64,000 nt of DNA from Olivibacter jilunii (GTDB lineage Bacteria; Bacteroidota; Bacteroidia; Sphingobacteriales; Sphingobacteriaceae): positions 423,241-487,240 of the forward strand of contig NZ_LR027848.1 of assembly GCF_900607235.1 (NCBI RefSeq), given 5' to 3'. Positions 43,283 to 52,756 of the stretch are shown in pieces. The position numbers and the translations under genes are program-made. Within the stretch, counting starts at the first letter, position 1, and each line of letters starts with the position of its first letter. The notes below the pieces were generated by a model. That model had not been told where the DNA came from. It did no database searches and saw nothing but the letters and a program-made list of their open reading frames with translations.

Positions 43283-44107
43283 ATGGCAAGAACAACATAT
43301 CAGGAATTACTGGATGCAGGTGTACACTTTGGTCACCTTACCCGTAAATGGGATCCGAAAATGGCTAAGTACATTTTCATGGAGCGCAATGGCATCCACA
43401 TTATCGATTTGAACAAAACTTTAGCAAAGCTTGAAGAAGCCGCTTCAGCTATTAAGCAAATCGTAAAATCAGGACGTAAAGTATTATTTGTAGCTACAAA
43501 AAAGCAAGCTAAAGATATCGTTGCTGAACAAGCAAAAGCAGTAAACATGCCTTATGTTACTGAGCGTTGGTTGGGTGGTATGCTTACTAACTTTGCTACT
43601 GTTCGTAAGTCTATCAAAAAGATGTCTAACATCGATAAGATGACTAAAGATGGTACTTACGACGTATTATCAAAGAAGGAGAAGTTAATGATTCAACGTG
43701 AGCGTATTAAATTGGAAAACCTATTAGGTGGTATTGCCGATTTAAACCGCTTGCCTGCTGCGCTTTTCATTATTGATGTAAAGAAAGAGCACATTGCAGT
43801 TAGCGAAGCGCTAAAATTGAACATTCCTACCTTCGCAATGGTAGATACAAACTCCGATCCTACCAACATCGATTTCCCCATCCCGGCGAATGACGATGCT
43901 ACGAAATCAATTACGTTGATTACAAACGTAATCAAGCAAGCGATTATAGAAGGATTGGAAGAACGTAAACGTGATAAAGAAGAGGAAGCAGAGAAAGAAG
44001 CTGCAGCAGCAAAGGCGAAAGTTGATAGTGGGGAAGAGCCGGCAGCTGAAGTTGCTCCTAAACGTGAACGTAAAGCAGAAGCTACGGAAGCAAAAGACGG
44101 AGAATAA
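43283..44107 (+). CDS. rpsB: 30S ribosomal protein S2
   Basis: 274 aa, longer than E. coli S2 (241). The core shows YQELLDAGVHFGHLTRKWDPKMAKYIF, VLFVATKKQAKDI and VDTNSDPTNIDFPIPANDDA. The last ~40 residues are an Ala/Glu/Lys-rich tail, a common Bacteroidota extension. It follows rpsI by 18 bp, with an AGGAGG-like site (AAGGAGGATC) unusually good for this phylum. A structured gap follows before tsf. Confidence 0.96.
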   Translation: MARTTYQELLDAGVHFGHLTRKWDPKMAKYIFMERNGIHIIDLNKTLAKLEEAASAIKQIVKSGRKVLFVATKKQAKDIVAEQAKAVNMPYVTERWLGGMLTNFATVRKSIKKMSNIDKMTKDGTYDVLSKKEKLMIQRERIKLENLLGGIADLNRLPAALFIIDVKKEHIAVSEALKLNIPTFAMVDTNSDPTNIDFPIPANDDATKSITLITNVIKQAIIEGLEERKRDKEEEAEKEAAAAKAKVDSGEEPAAEVAPKRERKAEATEAKDGE

Positions 44108-44115
44108 TTAAATCC

Positions 44116-44191
44116 AAGTATGGGTTAGGGGTCACCTCCGGTAAGCTTGCTGAAGTTATGCTTACCGTGCGGAACTCGTAACCCATAACTT
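44116..44191 (+). promoter_or_regulatory. Structured RNA element between rpsB and tsf
   Basis: An outer stem TATGGGTTA/TAACCCATA (44119-44127 with 44179-44187), extended by AAG/CTT, encloses an inner stem CGGTAAGC/GCTTACCG (44139-44146 with 44160-44167). There is no T-run after it, so it is not a classic terminator. It may control tsf, protect mRNA, or be a REP-like palindrome. Confidence 0.5.
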
Positions 44192-44223
44192 ATTTATAAA
44201 GCATATTAAAAAAGGAAAATAAA

Positions 44224-45063
44224 ATGTCTACAGTACAAATTTCTGCATCAGACGTAAATAAATTGCGCCAACAAACAGGTGCTGGTATGATGGATTGCAA
44301 AAAAGCCTTAGTGGAAGCCAACGGCGATTTTGAGGCCGCAGTTGATTACTTACGTAAAAAGGGAGCTAAAGTGGCCGCTAGCCGCCAGGATCGCGACTCT
44401 AACGAAGGTGTTGTTATTGCAAAAACAACTGCTGATGGCAAACGTGGCGTAGTTGTTGAAGTAAACTGCGAAACAGACTTTGTTGCAAAAAATGCTGATT
44501 TCATTGCTTTTGCTGAAAGCGTTGCCGATGCCGCTATCGAAGCTGCTCCGGCTACTTTGGAGGATTTGAAAGCATTAAGTATCAATGGAGCAAAAATTGC
44601 CGATTTATTGATAGACCAAACAGGTAAAATCGGAGAAAAAATTGAGGTTTCTAAATATGAGGTGGTGACTGCAGATAAAGTCGTTCCTTATATTCATGGT
44701 AACTATCGTTTAGGTGTATTAGTAGGCTTAAGCGCAGACGTGGCAGGTGCAGAAGATGCAGGTAAAGATGTGGCTATGCAAATTGCTGCGATGAATCCCG
44801 TTGCTATTGATAAAGATGGCGTTGATGCTCGTACAATTGAACGTGAATTAGAAATTGCAAAAGAGCAAATCCGTGCTGAGGGAAAACCTGAAAATATGGT
44901 GGAAAAAATTGCTCAAGGTAAATTGAACAAATTCTACAAAGATTCAACTTTATTGAATCAAGAGTTTGTTAAAGATAACTCAAAAAGTGTTGCTCAATTC
45001 CTTGATAGTGTTTCCAAGGGATTAACAGTCACTGCATTTAAACGCGTGCAATTAGGCGCTTAG
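44224..45063 (+). CDS. tsf: Elongation factor Ts
   Basis: 279 aa. The UBA-like start VNKLRQQTGAGMMDCKKALVEANGDFEAAVDYLRKKG and the EF-Tu-binding CETDFVAKNADFIAFAE are present, and the core continues to VQLGA. It exchanges GDP on EF-Tu. It lies 116 bp after rpsB, separated by a hairpin element, and ends at a terminator at 45130. Confidence 0.97.
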   Translation: MSTVQISASDVNKLRQQTGAGMMDCKKALVEANGDFEAAVDYLRKKGAKVAASRQDRDSNEGVVIAKTTADGKRGVVVEVNCETDFVAKNADFIAFAESVADAAIEAAPATLEDLKALSINGAKIADLLIDQTGKIGEKIEVSKYEVVTADKVVPYIHGNYRLGVLVGLSADVAGAEDAGKDVAMQIAAMNPVAIDKDGVDARTIERELEIAKEQIRAEGKPENMVEKIAQGKLNKFYKDSTLLNQEFVKDNSKSVAQFLDSVSKGLTVTAFKRVQLGA

Positions 45064-45078
45064 TTATTTTAGTTGTTG

Positions 45079-45218
45079 GTTGCTGGTTATTAGTTGTTAG
45101 TAACCCAATCGGCAATAATCATTCTTCAGAAAAGCCTTTCTTTAAATTCAGGAAGGCTTTTTCTGTTTCAATGGACCTAGTCACTTATTTAAGAAGTTAA
45201 TTACGGATAACCAGCAAC
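45079..45218. repeat. Inverted GTTGCTGGTTAT repeats around the tsf terminator
   Basis: GTTGCTGGTTAT (45079-45090) recurs inverted as ATAACCAGCAAC (45207-45218), each within degenerate GTTATTAGTTG-type runs. A related pair, GTTATTAGTT at 54493-54502 and AACTAATAAC at 54589-54598, lies before gltX. Confidence 0.55.
45130..45163 (+). terminator. Terminator of the rplM-tsf operon
   Basis: AAAAGCCTTTC pairs with GGAAGGCTTTT (11 bp, one G-T) around a 10-nt loop, followed by TTTTT. Confidence 0.85.
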
Positions 45219-45237
45219 TAATAACAAATAACGATTA

Positions 45238-46773
45238 CTACCCTGCCCAAGCTTCTCTGTCTAAGCTTCTATAATGGATTGCTTCAGCTAAATGATGCAC
45301 TTCGATTTCCGGATTTCCATCAAGATCGGCGATGGTTCTGGCGACCTTCAAAATACGATCGTAAGCTCGAGCTGAAAGCCCCAATTTTTCCATCGCATTT
45401 TTTAACAGTGTTTGCCCGGCGGCATTGACTTTACAGAGCTCACGTACTTTCTTTGTATTCATTTGGGCATTATTATGCATTTTGTCTTCCCTCTTGAATC
45501 GCTGCTCTTGCATCTCCCTTGCTTGTATTACGCGACTCCTTATTGTTTTACTCGATTCTGCACGTTGTTTCGCTGTTAATTCCTGAAAGTTTACCGGTGT
45601 AACTTCTACATGTAGATCGATCCGATCAAGTAGGGGGCCCGACACTTTACTTAAGTAGCGTTGAACATGCATAGGTGAACATACGCAGTCTTTATCCGGA
45701 TGGTTATAATACCCGCAAGGACAGGGATTCATGGAAGCGATTAGCATAAAACTAGCGGGATAATCTACGGTAAACTTAGCGCGGGAAATAGTGATTTGTC
45801 TTTCTTCAAGAGGTTGCCTTAACACCTCTAAAACAGAACGCTTAAACTCGGGGAGCTCGTCCAGAAACAACACACCGTTATGTGCTAATGAAATTTCGCC
45901 CGGTTGGGGGTTCCCTCCACCACCAACCAATGCCACATCGCTAACCGTATGATGTGGGGCACGAAAGGGCCTTATCGTCATGAGCGAGCTAGAAGCGGCT
46001 ATCTTCCCGGCCACTGAATGTATTTTAGTCGTTTCCAACGACTCTGATAAACTTAACGGCGGCAGGATAGACGGTAATCTTTTGGCTAGCATCGTTTTAC
46101 CGGCACCGGGCGGGCCAATCAGGATAACATTATGCCCGCCTGCTGCCGCAATTTCCAATGCGCGTTTGATATTCTCTTGCCCTTGTACATCAGCAAAATC
46201 GGTGTCGTAATTATTGGCGTTATTTAAAAACTCAGCTTTCGTATCAACGAATATTCGGTCAAAGGTCTTCTCTTCATTTGCAAAAGCAATCACTTCACTG
46301 ATATTTTCCAGGCCATAGACCTCCAGATCTCCGACTACAGCTGCTTCTCGGGCATTGATCGCCGGTAACACGATACCTTTGAATCCCTCCTTTTGCGCTT
46401 GGATAGCAATCGATAAGGCTCCCTTAATGGCTTGTAGGCTACCGTCCAGTGATAATTCGCCCAGTAAAAGATATTTATCAAGCTTATGTGCATTAATTTG
46501 GCCAGAAGCTGCCAAGATACCTATAGCCATCGCTAAGTCATAGGCTGATCCCTCCTTCTTAATATCAGCGGGTGCCATATTGATAACGATTTTCTGCCTC
46601 GGCATTCGGAGACCGGCGCTGTGTAGAGCGCTCTCTACTCGAAATGTACTTTCTTTTATAGCACTATCGGGCAGTCCGACGATGAAGTATTGTGTCCCCG
46701 AGGATATATTGACCTCAATAGTAATTGTTGTGGCCTTAATTCCATAAACTGCGCTGCTAAAAGTTTTTACCAA
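45238..46773 (-). CDS. YifB/ComM-family Mg-chelatase-like AAA+ ATPase
   Basis: 511 aa from ATG 46773 (MLVKTFSSAVYGIKA); the ATG at 46809 lies in the ffh terminator. The N-terminal S5-like domain is followed by the AAA+ core with LIGPPGAGKTMLAKRLPSILPPL, Walker B VLFLDELPEF, and the sensor/arginine region LRQPLEERQITISRA, then a four-Cys segment NPCPCGYYNHPDKDCVC. Homologue ComM acts as a branch-migration helicase in natural transformation. The gene follows ffh on the same strand, separated by a terminator. Confidence 0.92.
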   Translation of the reverse strand: MVKTFSSAVYGIKATTITIEVNISSGTQYFIVGLPDSAIKESTFRVESALHSAGLRMPRQKIVINMAPADIKKEGSAYDLAMAIGILAASGQINAHKLDKYLLLGELSLDGSLQAIKGALSIAIQAQKEGFKGIVLPAINAREAAVVGDLEVYGLENISEVIAFANEEKTFDRIFVDTKAEFLNNANNYDTDFADVQGQENIKRALEIAAAGGHNVILIGPPGAGKTMLAKRLPSILPPLSLSESLETTKIHSVAGKIAASSSLMTIRPFRAPHHTVSDVALVGGGGNPQPGEISLAHNGVLFLDELPEFKRSVLEVLRQPLEERQITISRAKFTVDYPASFMLIASMNPCPCGYYNHPDKDCVCSPMHVQRYLSKVSGPLLDRIDLHVEVTPVNFQELTAKQRAESSKTIRSRVIQAREMQEQRFKREDKMHNNAQMNTKKVRELCKVNAAGQTLLKNAMEKLGLSARAYDRILKVARTIADLDGNPEIEVHHLAEAIHYRSLDREAWAG

Positions 46774-46810
46774 CATATTTTTAGGTTTAGTACAGTTAAG
46801 AAGCCCCAAG

Positions 46811-46849
46811 ATAATAAAAAAGGCGGTATCACGAAAGAGATACCGCCCA
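46811..46849 (-). terminator. Terminator of ffh
   Basis: On the minus strand GGCGGTATC pairs with GATACCGCC around an 8-nt loop, followed by TTTTTTATTAT. Confidence 0.88.
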
Positions 46850-46874
46850 TTTAAGCCATTTTATACTGCCTGAC

Positions 46875-48215
46875 CTATTTTCCAAAAGGCGTACGGGGCA
46901 TTCCTCGCATCATTTTAGCAGCTAAGGAAGGATTTGAGAATTGCTTCATCATTTTCCGCATATCACTGAATTGCTTCATTAATTTATTAACGTCATTGAT
47001 ATCGGTACCCGAACCCTTTGCGATTCGCAAACGTCTTTTCTGATCGATTGCGTCCGGATTCTCCCGTTCATATGGCGTCATCGATCCAATAATAGCCTCG
47101 ATCGGCTTAAAGGCATCATCGTCAATATCAATATCTTTAATAGCCTTCCCAACACCCGGTATCATTCCCATCAAATCCTTCATATTTCCCATCTTTTTGA
47201 TTTGCTGGATCTGACTAATAAAGTCGTTAAAATCAAACTTATTCTTACGGATCTTTTTCTGTAAAGCGGCCGCCTCTTTTTCGTCAAACTGTTGCTGTGC
47301 ACGTTCAACCAACGATACTACGTCACCCATCCCAAGGATACGGGACGCCATACGGTCAGGATGGAACACGTCCAAAGCATCCATCTTTTCACCGGTACCG
47401 ATAAACTTAATCGGCTTGTTTACAACCGATTTGATCGAAAGCGCCGCACCACCCCTTGTGTCACCATCTAATTTAGTCAACACAACACCGGTAAAATCCA
47501 AGCGGTCATTAAAAACTTTTGCTGTATTAACGGCATCTTGACCGGTCATGGAGTCGACAACAAACAAAATCTCATGCGGATTCGTGGCTTCTTTAACAGC
47601 TGAAATTTCGTTCATGAGTGCCTCGTCAATGGCTAAGCGACCCGCGGTATCAACAATAACTACGTTCTGCCCATTACGTTTAGCCGCAGCAACTCCCTCT
47701 TCGGCGATGGCGATAGGATCTTTAGACTCCCGATTCGTGTATACAGGTACATCCACTTGTTGGGCTAATACCTCAAGCTGATCGATTGCCGCAGGACGGT
47801 AAACATCACCCGCAACCAACAAAGGTTTTTTACCTCTTTTCTCCTTTAGGTATTTCGCCAACTTCCCGGTAAAAGTTGTTTTACCCGCACCATTTAACCC
47901 CGCAATTAATATAACCGTTGGATTTTTACCAAGCTCCAGATCTGTCGCAGTGCCACCCATAAGTTGGGTAAGCTCATCATTCATGATCTTGGTTAACAAC
48001 TGACCCGGAGAAATGCTCGTGAGGACATTTTCACCTAAAGCCTTTTGCTTCACTTCATCGGTAAAAGCTTTAGCTGTTTTATAGTTAACGTCAGCATCCA
48101 GCAAGGCTTTTCTTATTTCCTTTACGGTCTCCGCTACGTTAATCTCGGTAATATTTCCCTGCCCCTTTAGAACTTTAAAGGCTCTGTCTAACTTATCCTG
48201 TAAACTATCAAACAT
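46875..48215 (-). CDS. ffh: Signal recognition particle protein Ffh
   Basis: 446 aa: N domain (1-85), G domain with P-loop [13 protein letters not shown], the DTAGR and TKLD motifs, and a Met-rich M domain from about 300 ending [12 protein letters not shown], which binds SRP RNA and signal peptides. It targets membrane proteins to the Sec translocon with FtsY. The promoter is TATCTTTG at 48346-48339 with a leader of about 120 nt containing a hairpin. Confidence 0.96.
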   Translation of the reverse strand: MFDSLQDKLDRAFKVLKGQGNITEINVAETVKEIRKALLDADVNYKTAKAFTDEVKQKALGENVLTSISPGQLLTKIMNDELTQLMGGTATDLELGKNPTVILIAGLNGAGKTTFTGKLAKYLKEKRGKKPLLVAGDVYRPAAIDQLEVLAQQVDVPVYTNRESKDPIAIAEEGVAAAKRNGQNVVIVDTAGRLAIDEALMNEISAVKEATNPHEILFVVDSMTGQDAVNTAKVFNDRLDFTGVVLTKLDGDTRGGAALSIKSVVNKPIKFIGTGEKMDALDVFHPDRMASRILGMGDVVSLVERAQQQFDEKEAAALQKKIRKNKFDFNDFISQIQQIKKMGNMKDLMGMIPGVGKAIKDIDIDDDAFKPIEAIIGSMTPYERENPDAIDQKRRLRIAKGSGTDINDVNKLMKQFSDMRKMMKQFSNPSLAAKMMRGMPRTPFGK

Positions 48216-48304
48216 AGATTAAGTAAAAATTCAAAAGTAAAAAATAAAATTCTATCTCAGATCAATTGGTCCACCCTGTGTAAGGTGGATAAAAAGACTT
48301 CTAA

Positions 48305-48346
48305 GTGCCTGTCACTTACTTAACATAGTGACGGGGCACAAAGATA
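48305..48346 (-). promoter_or_regulatory. ffh promoter with overlapping inverted repeat
   Basis: TATCTTTG (48346-48339) is the -7 box. An imperfect palindrome GTGCC-T-GTCACT ... AGTGAC-GG-GGCAC (48305-48339) overlaps the end of the box and the expected start of transcription. A further hairpin CCACC/GGTGG lies in the leader. Confidence 0.5.
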
Positions 48347-48351
48347 CAGAA

Positions 48352-49203
48352 TTATTTTGCCTTCTCTATAATTTGACTATTAAGACGGATGTACTCGTCG
48401 CTTTTAGCCTTCTCGGCAACCTGCTTACCCAATTCTGCAGTCGCCTTAGCACCAGCTTTATCTCCTTTTTTCAGTTGTATTTGTGCCTTCCAATAGTACG
48501 GATAAGGCAAGGCCGGATTCGCTTTTACCGCTTCGTCCGCCCAAGTAAGCGCTTTATCCAAATCCTTATTGTTATTTAAATAGTATTGTGCAGCTGCTAA
48601 ATAGGGTTTTTTATCGCCCTTCATCGCCTCATCAATGGAAGCCATAATTTCGGCATCTTGATTTACCTGTATAGGAAAGGTAACTTTTGTGTTCTCCCAT
48701 GCGATAGCTAACGTCGCTTCGGTGGCTGTAACTTCCGGAAAACTAATAGTAAAAGTTTCAACTTTACTTTTTGTTTGCTCCGGCTTCACATTAAAACGCA
48801 ACACATCGTCCGCCTGCTTATATTCATAAGCACCCCATTGTTTGCTATCCTTATTCAAGATGATGGTCCACTCGTTTTTATTAGGGATCGTAAACAAGCC
48901 ATAGGTGCCGGCAGGTATCGTTTTTCCGTTAATTATTACATCCCCGCTAAATGTAAGCGTGGTAGCACCGTTTGCACCTGTACGCCAAACAGCACCATAA
49001 GGTTCTAAGCCACCAAAAATCTTACGCCCCTTTACATTTGGCCTTGCATAGCTGATGGTAATCTGACTGATACCTAAGTCTTGTGTAATGGTTTGTTTGC
49101 TACTTGCCGCAGGCATTTTTAATCCTTGAGAAAAAGCGTTGTCTATAGTCAGTGTAGACAAGGCCAGCATAAGCATGACAATATTCAAAAAATTTCGTTT
49201 CAT
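48352..49203 (-). CDS. DUF2911 exported protein with C-terminal TPR-like helices
   Basis: 283 aa from ATG 49203 (MKRNFLNIVM); the longer frame is unlikely. Signal peptide to about residue 25 (AFSQG). DUF2911 (about 30-190): ISYARPNVKGRKIFGGLEPYGAVWRTGANGATTLTFSGDVIINGK and GTYGLFTIP, a beta-rich Bacteroidota family of unknown role. Residues about 200-283 form TPR-like helices (KALTWADEAVKANPALPYPYYWKAQIQLKKGDKAGA). A TATCTTCG box at 49259-49252 may be the promoter. Confidence 0.85.
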   Translation of the reverse strand: MKRNFLNIVMLMLALSTLTIDNAFSQGLKMPAASSKQTITQDLGISQITISYARPNVKGRKIFGGLEPYGAVWRTGANGATTLTFSGDVIINGKTIPAGTYGLFTIPNKNEWTIILNKDSKQWGAYEYKQADDVLRFNVKPEQTKSKVETFTISFPEVTATEATLAIAWENTKVTFPIQVNQDAEIMASIDEAMKGDKKPYLAAAQYYLNNNKDLDKALTWADEAVKANPALPYPYYWKAQIQLKKGDKAGAKATAELGKQVAEKAKSDEYIRLNSQIIEKAK

Positions 49204-49355
49204 AAAATGTGTAGGATAAAAAGTATGGTTACCAATAATGCTATTTTGTCCCGAAGATAAGTATTTCTGCCTACTTCCTGCCATGAAAATTTATCAGTAA
49301 TGCATCATTTAGCATTGGTAAATAATGGCCAAAAAAGATCGAGCAATAAATTCAT

Positions 49356-51098
49356 TTAAAAACTATTCAATATAGCTTTCGCCTCGTTGACGAAAGTAGA
49401 GGCCGGTGTTTCAGATAGCGCATCCGTTTCAAACGCTTTGATTTTCATTTCCAACTTTTGAAGCTCTTCGTTTCGCCCCTCCTTTTTCAACTGTGCCCGT
49501 ATTATCTTTGCCTTTTCGTAATCTTGTATTCCTTCCACCAGTCTTTCAAACCGAATGGAACTCCTAACTCCCGGATAAACCAGCCAGGCATCGCCCGCCA
49601 ACCATGTACCATAACGTGTATCTTGCAAAGGACGGGGCCCCCAGCAGTTAAAGGCCCAGCGCAAGTAGCCGTCAAAATCCTTGTTGAGCGCATACCATGC
49701 CAGCCAGGTGGATTCAGCATAAGAGGATGATGTAAACGTATTAGGGAAAGGTTCGGTACAACAAGTATAAAACGTGGTTGTAAAACCGCTGCGCCGCCGT
49801 TTATTAATTAAATCGGGACTTAATTCATGTCGTAAAGCAACACAGTAGTCCAGCAACTGATCGTACAACTCCGGATGGTCGGCTCCCGCAAGTGAGATAT
49901 TAAAGTTTGGATCTGCTTCTTTGATGACTGCAATTGCTTCTAACATATCCTTCATCGCGCGCTCATCCATTGCAATGGTTGTCTTATCAAACCAGCCCTT
50001 GGACTTGAGATGCTTTGCAAAATCTACGAGCATATCTTTCCAATGATTTTTATACGCTGTCTCTCCAGGCTTGGCTTCCAACACTTGCTTCTTTCCGCTC
50101 GCTTCATCAAAGTAATAGAATTTCAGGTTCCAGGGAATCATACTATAACAATTTATAAATTTCTTGATTCCCAAACTCATCATAAACTCGACCCATTTAT
50201 CAAAAATGCTATAATCGTATTCCCACTGCCCATTTTTCTTTTTCGTCCATTTAATCATACTCTCATATATATCGTATGTTTGTCCGTTCCATGGATCATA
50301 GATAATACTTGCTGTAATAGATTTTTGCCCTGCCTGCGCCAACATTTCCATATACGGTCTCATCGCATCGAAATGTGCTTTCGTCCAGGGCTTCACGCCA
50401 TAAACCCGGGCAACGGAATACGGATTTTGCCATAAATCTAAATGGTATGACCAATCTTTGGCTTCGGGAAGAATCCGATTCAATACGTTGATTTCAAAGG
50501 GTAATATTTTCGTTTCTTGCGCAGACTTGATGATCAGCTGTCCTCGATAACTGCCAGATTTGGCCTCTTGTGGAACTTGTATACTAAGCCATATAGGCCG
50601 CGTCGTATTTTCCGCTAGCGGAAGGACCGTACTCGTATCTATTAAATCGGCTACAAGGGAGGTATCTAAACCCTTGGGGATACCGCATCCCGACTTAAGA
50701 TCTCCCAAATGATCCGTTAGTACATAGCGAACATATCCTATCTTTATTTTATCAGGGGCAATGCGGCTCCCCTGATCATCTTTTAATTCAGAAACCGTTA
50801 GGGAGATTTGCTCTATGGGCGTTTTTGACCATACCAAAGCTTGTGCATGCACCTTTTCGCCTCGCCAAGCCCTTTCCTTCCATTGGTCTTTCAATTGGCT
50901 TTTTTTGGGTGGCGCTGTATGTTTAAAAGCATCGTCTACAGAAACAAAACTTGCGTTTAATCCGTTTTCAACCTGAAGCCAGTCACTAGCCGGAGTAGGA
51001 TAGGGATCCTTAAGTTCCTGAATAATAGCTCGATTTACTTCTTGTGCTTGCGCATAAGCTATACTTAGTATAGCAATAAACAGGCAAATTTTCTTCAT
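49356..51098 (-). CDS. Exported glycoside hydrolase-like protein (DUF4091)
   Basis: 580 aa with a signal peptide (ending AYAQAQ). An N-terminal beta-sandwich (about 25-200) precedes a TIM-barrel-like part (220-520) with DLWQNPYSVARVYGV, TTIAMDERAMKDML and DGYLRWAFNCWGPRPLQDTRY, the DUF4091 signature; the latter WGPRP region lies near the predicted active site. The substrate is unknown. It lies 63 bp downstream of a FucP-like transporter, with a hairpin in between, suggesting that the two act on the same sugar. Confidence 0.85.
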   Translation of the reverse strand: MKKICLFIAILSIAYAQAQEVNRAIIQELKDPYPTPASDWLQVENGLNASFVSVDDAFKHTAPPKKSQLKDQWKERAWRGEKVHAQALVWSKTPIEQISLTVSELKDDQGSRIAPDKIKIGYVRYVLTDHLGDLKSGCGIPKGLDTSLVADLIDTSTVLPLAENTTRPIWLSIQVPQEAKSGSYRGQLIIKSAQETKILPFEINVLNRILPEAKDWSYHLDLWQNPYSVARVYGVKPWTKAHFDAMRPYMEMLAQAGQKSITASIIYDPWNGQTYDIYESMIKWTKKKNGQWEYDYSIFDKWVEFMMSLGIKKFINCYSMIPWNLKFYYFDEASGKKQVLEAKPGETAYKNHWKDMLVDFAKHLKSKGWFDKTTIAMDERAMKDMLEAIAVIKEADPNFNISLAGADHPELYDQLLDYCVALRHELSPDLINKRRRSGFTTTFYTCCTEPFPNTFTSSSYAESTWLAWYALNKDFDGYLRWAFNCWGPRPLQDTRYGTWLAGDAWLVYPGVRSSIRFERLVEGIQDYEKAKIIRAQLKKEGRNEELQKLEMKIKAFETDALSETPASTFVNEAKAILNSF

Positions 51099-51115
51099 AA
51101 TTTAGTTTAATGAAA

Positions 51116-51146
51116 AGCCTTCAATGAGGGTATCATTGAAGGCTTG
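51116..51146 (-). terminator. Hairpin between the FucP-like gene and the DUF4091 gene
   Basis: A perfect 13-bp stem AAGCCTTCAATGA/TCATTGAAGGCTT with a 5-nt loop is followed on minus by TTTTCATT. It could end most transcripts after the transporter and let some continue, or be a processing site. Confidence 0.65.
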
Positions 51147-51161
51147 GTATGTATGTATTCG

Positions 51162-52433
51162 TTATTTTTTACCCAGCTTATGGCCGGCAATCGCGTAATA
51201 CCAAATTACCAGATAGCAAGGAACCATAATCCAATAGGCTTGTTGGGGATTCCATGCATCGGCTAAGGCACCATAGCCAAGTGGAATTAAGGCCCCACCG
51301 CATATCCCCATCACCAATACAGAAGAAGCCGCCTTGGTAAAACGTCCTAAACCGGCCAAGGCCAACGGCCAAATTGCGGGCCAAACCAGGGAGTTGGCCA
51401 AGCCCAGTAAAGCCACACAAGCTACTGATACATATCCGCTGGTAAAAATAGCGCCGAGTGATAGGAATAATCCCAACAAAGAGCATAATTTCATTGCGGT
51501 TTCTTGCTTAAGATACTTCGGTATACATACGATACCTATAATGTATCCGATGACCATACTGATCATGGTTCCCAACGTAAAATATTTAGCTGTTTCCAAG
51601 GCGATTCCTTGAGATGAACCATAGCTAATGATCGTGTCGCCTGCCATTACTTCTACCCCTACATAAAGAAATAAAGTAAAAACACCCAAGATCAAATGAG
51701 GAAAATCAAATAAACTATTTTTACCTTCATTCGTAGTTGCAACCGTTTCGTCCTCCGCATCTGTATCTATTTCTGGAAGACCGGAACGATAAATTAAAAG
51801 GGCAAGCAGCGCAAGGACCGCTATTATAGCGATATAAGGAAAAATTACGCGTGAGGCCAACTCATTAAGTTCAGCTATCTTCTGCGCTTCCGGCATCGTT
51901 TCTATTCTAGCGGTCAGCTTATCTGCATCTTTGAGCATAACCGTACCTAAAATAACCGGAGCCAACCCCCCGGCTAACTTATTACATATCCCCATAATAC
52001 TAATCCTTTTTGCCGCACTTTCAGCAGGACCAAGGATAGTTATATAAGGATTTGACGCTGTTTGTAAGATGGCAAGACCACTCCCCTGAACAAATAAGCC
52101 CAATAAAAACAGGGCATACGTCCTTGTCATGGCAGCGGGAATAAAAATAAGTGCACCGATTGCTACGATTATCAATCCCACTGACATACCGTTCTTAAAC
52201 CCAAAAATTTTCAATGTTTTGGTGGATAAAGGAGCCATTACAAAATATGCTATATAAAAAGCAAAGGCTACGAGGTAGGATTGAAAATGATTGAGTTCGC
52301 AAGCAATTTTGAGATATGGAATAAGAACGGAGTTAAGCCAGGTAACAAATCCAAAGATGAAGAATAATGCTCCGATAATAACAATCGGGTTTACACCGCT
52401 TTTCGTGACATTAGCGCTGGGATGTTGGTTCAT
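51162..52433 (-). CDS. FucP/GluP-like sugar:proton symporter (MFS)
   Basis: 423 aa with 12 membrane helices. The FucP/GluP family is shown by GALFFIFGFVTWLNSVLIPYLK (TM1), LQTASNPYITILGPAESAAKRISIMGICNKLAG (after TM4) and LANSLVWPAIWPLALAGLGRFTKAASS. Likely substrates are fucose, glucose, galactose or N-acetylglucosamine. An inverted repeat typical of LacI-type operators lies 113 bp upstream (52547-52558). The DUF4091 hydrolase gene follows. Confidence 0.9.
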   Translation of the reverse strand: MNQHPSANVTKSGVNPIVIIGALFFIFGFVTWLNSVLIPYLKIACELNHFQSYLVAFAFYIAYFVMAPLSTKTLKIFGFKNGMSVGLIIVAIGALIFIPAAMTRTYALFLLGLFVQGSGLAILQTASNPYITILGPAESAAKRISIMGICNKLAGGLAPVILGTVMLKDADKLTARIETMPEAQKIAELNELASRVIFPYIAIIAVLALLALLIYRSGLPEIDTDAEDETVATTNEGKNSLFDFPHLILGVFTLFLYVGVEVMAGDTIISYGSSQGIALETAKYFTLGTMISMVIGYIIGIVCIPKYLKQETAMKLCSLLGLFLSLGAIFTSGYVSVACVALLGLANSLVWPAIWPLALAGLGRFTKAASSVLVMGICGGALIPLGYGALADAWNPQQAYWIMVPCYLVIWYYAIAGHKLGKK

Positions 52434-52546
52434 GTGAAAGTGAGTTTAAGTATCTTGTTTCAATATATAGATTGAATATGAAAAAATTTAACATTGTATT
52501 TACAAGGCTAATAAAATAATTCCATATTTTAAACAAAAACATTCAT

Positions 52547-52558
52547 GCAAACGGTTGC
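52547..52558. promoter_or_regulatory. LacI-type operator candidate before the FucP-like gene
   Basis: GCAAACGGTTGC is a 12-bp near-palindrome with central CG, like the GCAAnCGnTTGC pattern of LacI/GalR-family operators. It lies 113 bp upstream of the transporter start. No LacI gene is in the window. Confidence 0.4.
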
Positions 52559-52588
52559 TTAAGTTGGAAGTTTCGATGAAATTAGTGG

Positions 52589-52627
52589 CAAAAAAAGAAA
52601 CGCCTCAATTTCACATCGGGGCGTTTC
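52589..52627 (-). terminator. Terminator of the histidine kinase-DinB unit
   Basis: On minus, GAAACGCC/GGCGTTTC (10 bp including a G-T) around a 12-nt loop is followed by TTTTTTT. It lies 130 bp after the DinB stop; the intervening 3' region shows nothing else I can name. Confidence 0.8.
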
Positions 52628-52756
52628 CAAAAACCTAAACCTTATCACAAAACCATTACCTGGCCTTATTGATATGATAAAAACACTTTAGGTGTTAAAT
52701 AGTTTTAAAATTAGCTTTAAAAGTTGTCGAATATATAGCAAAATCACCAACAGGCA

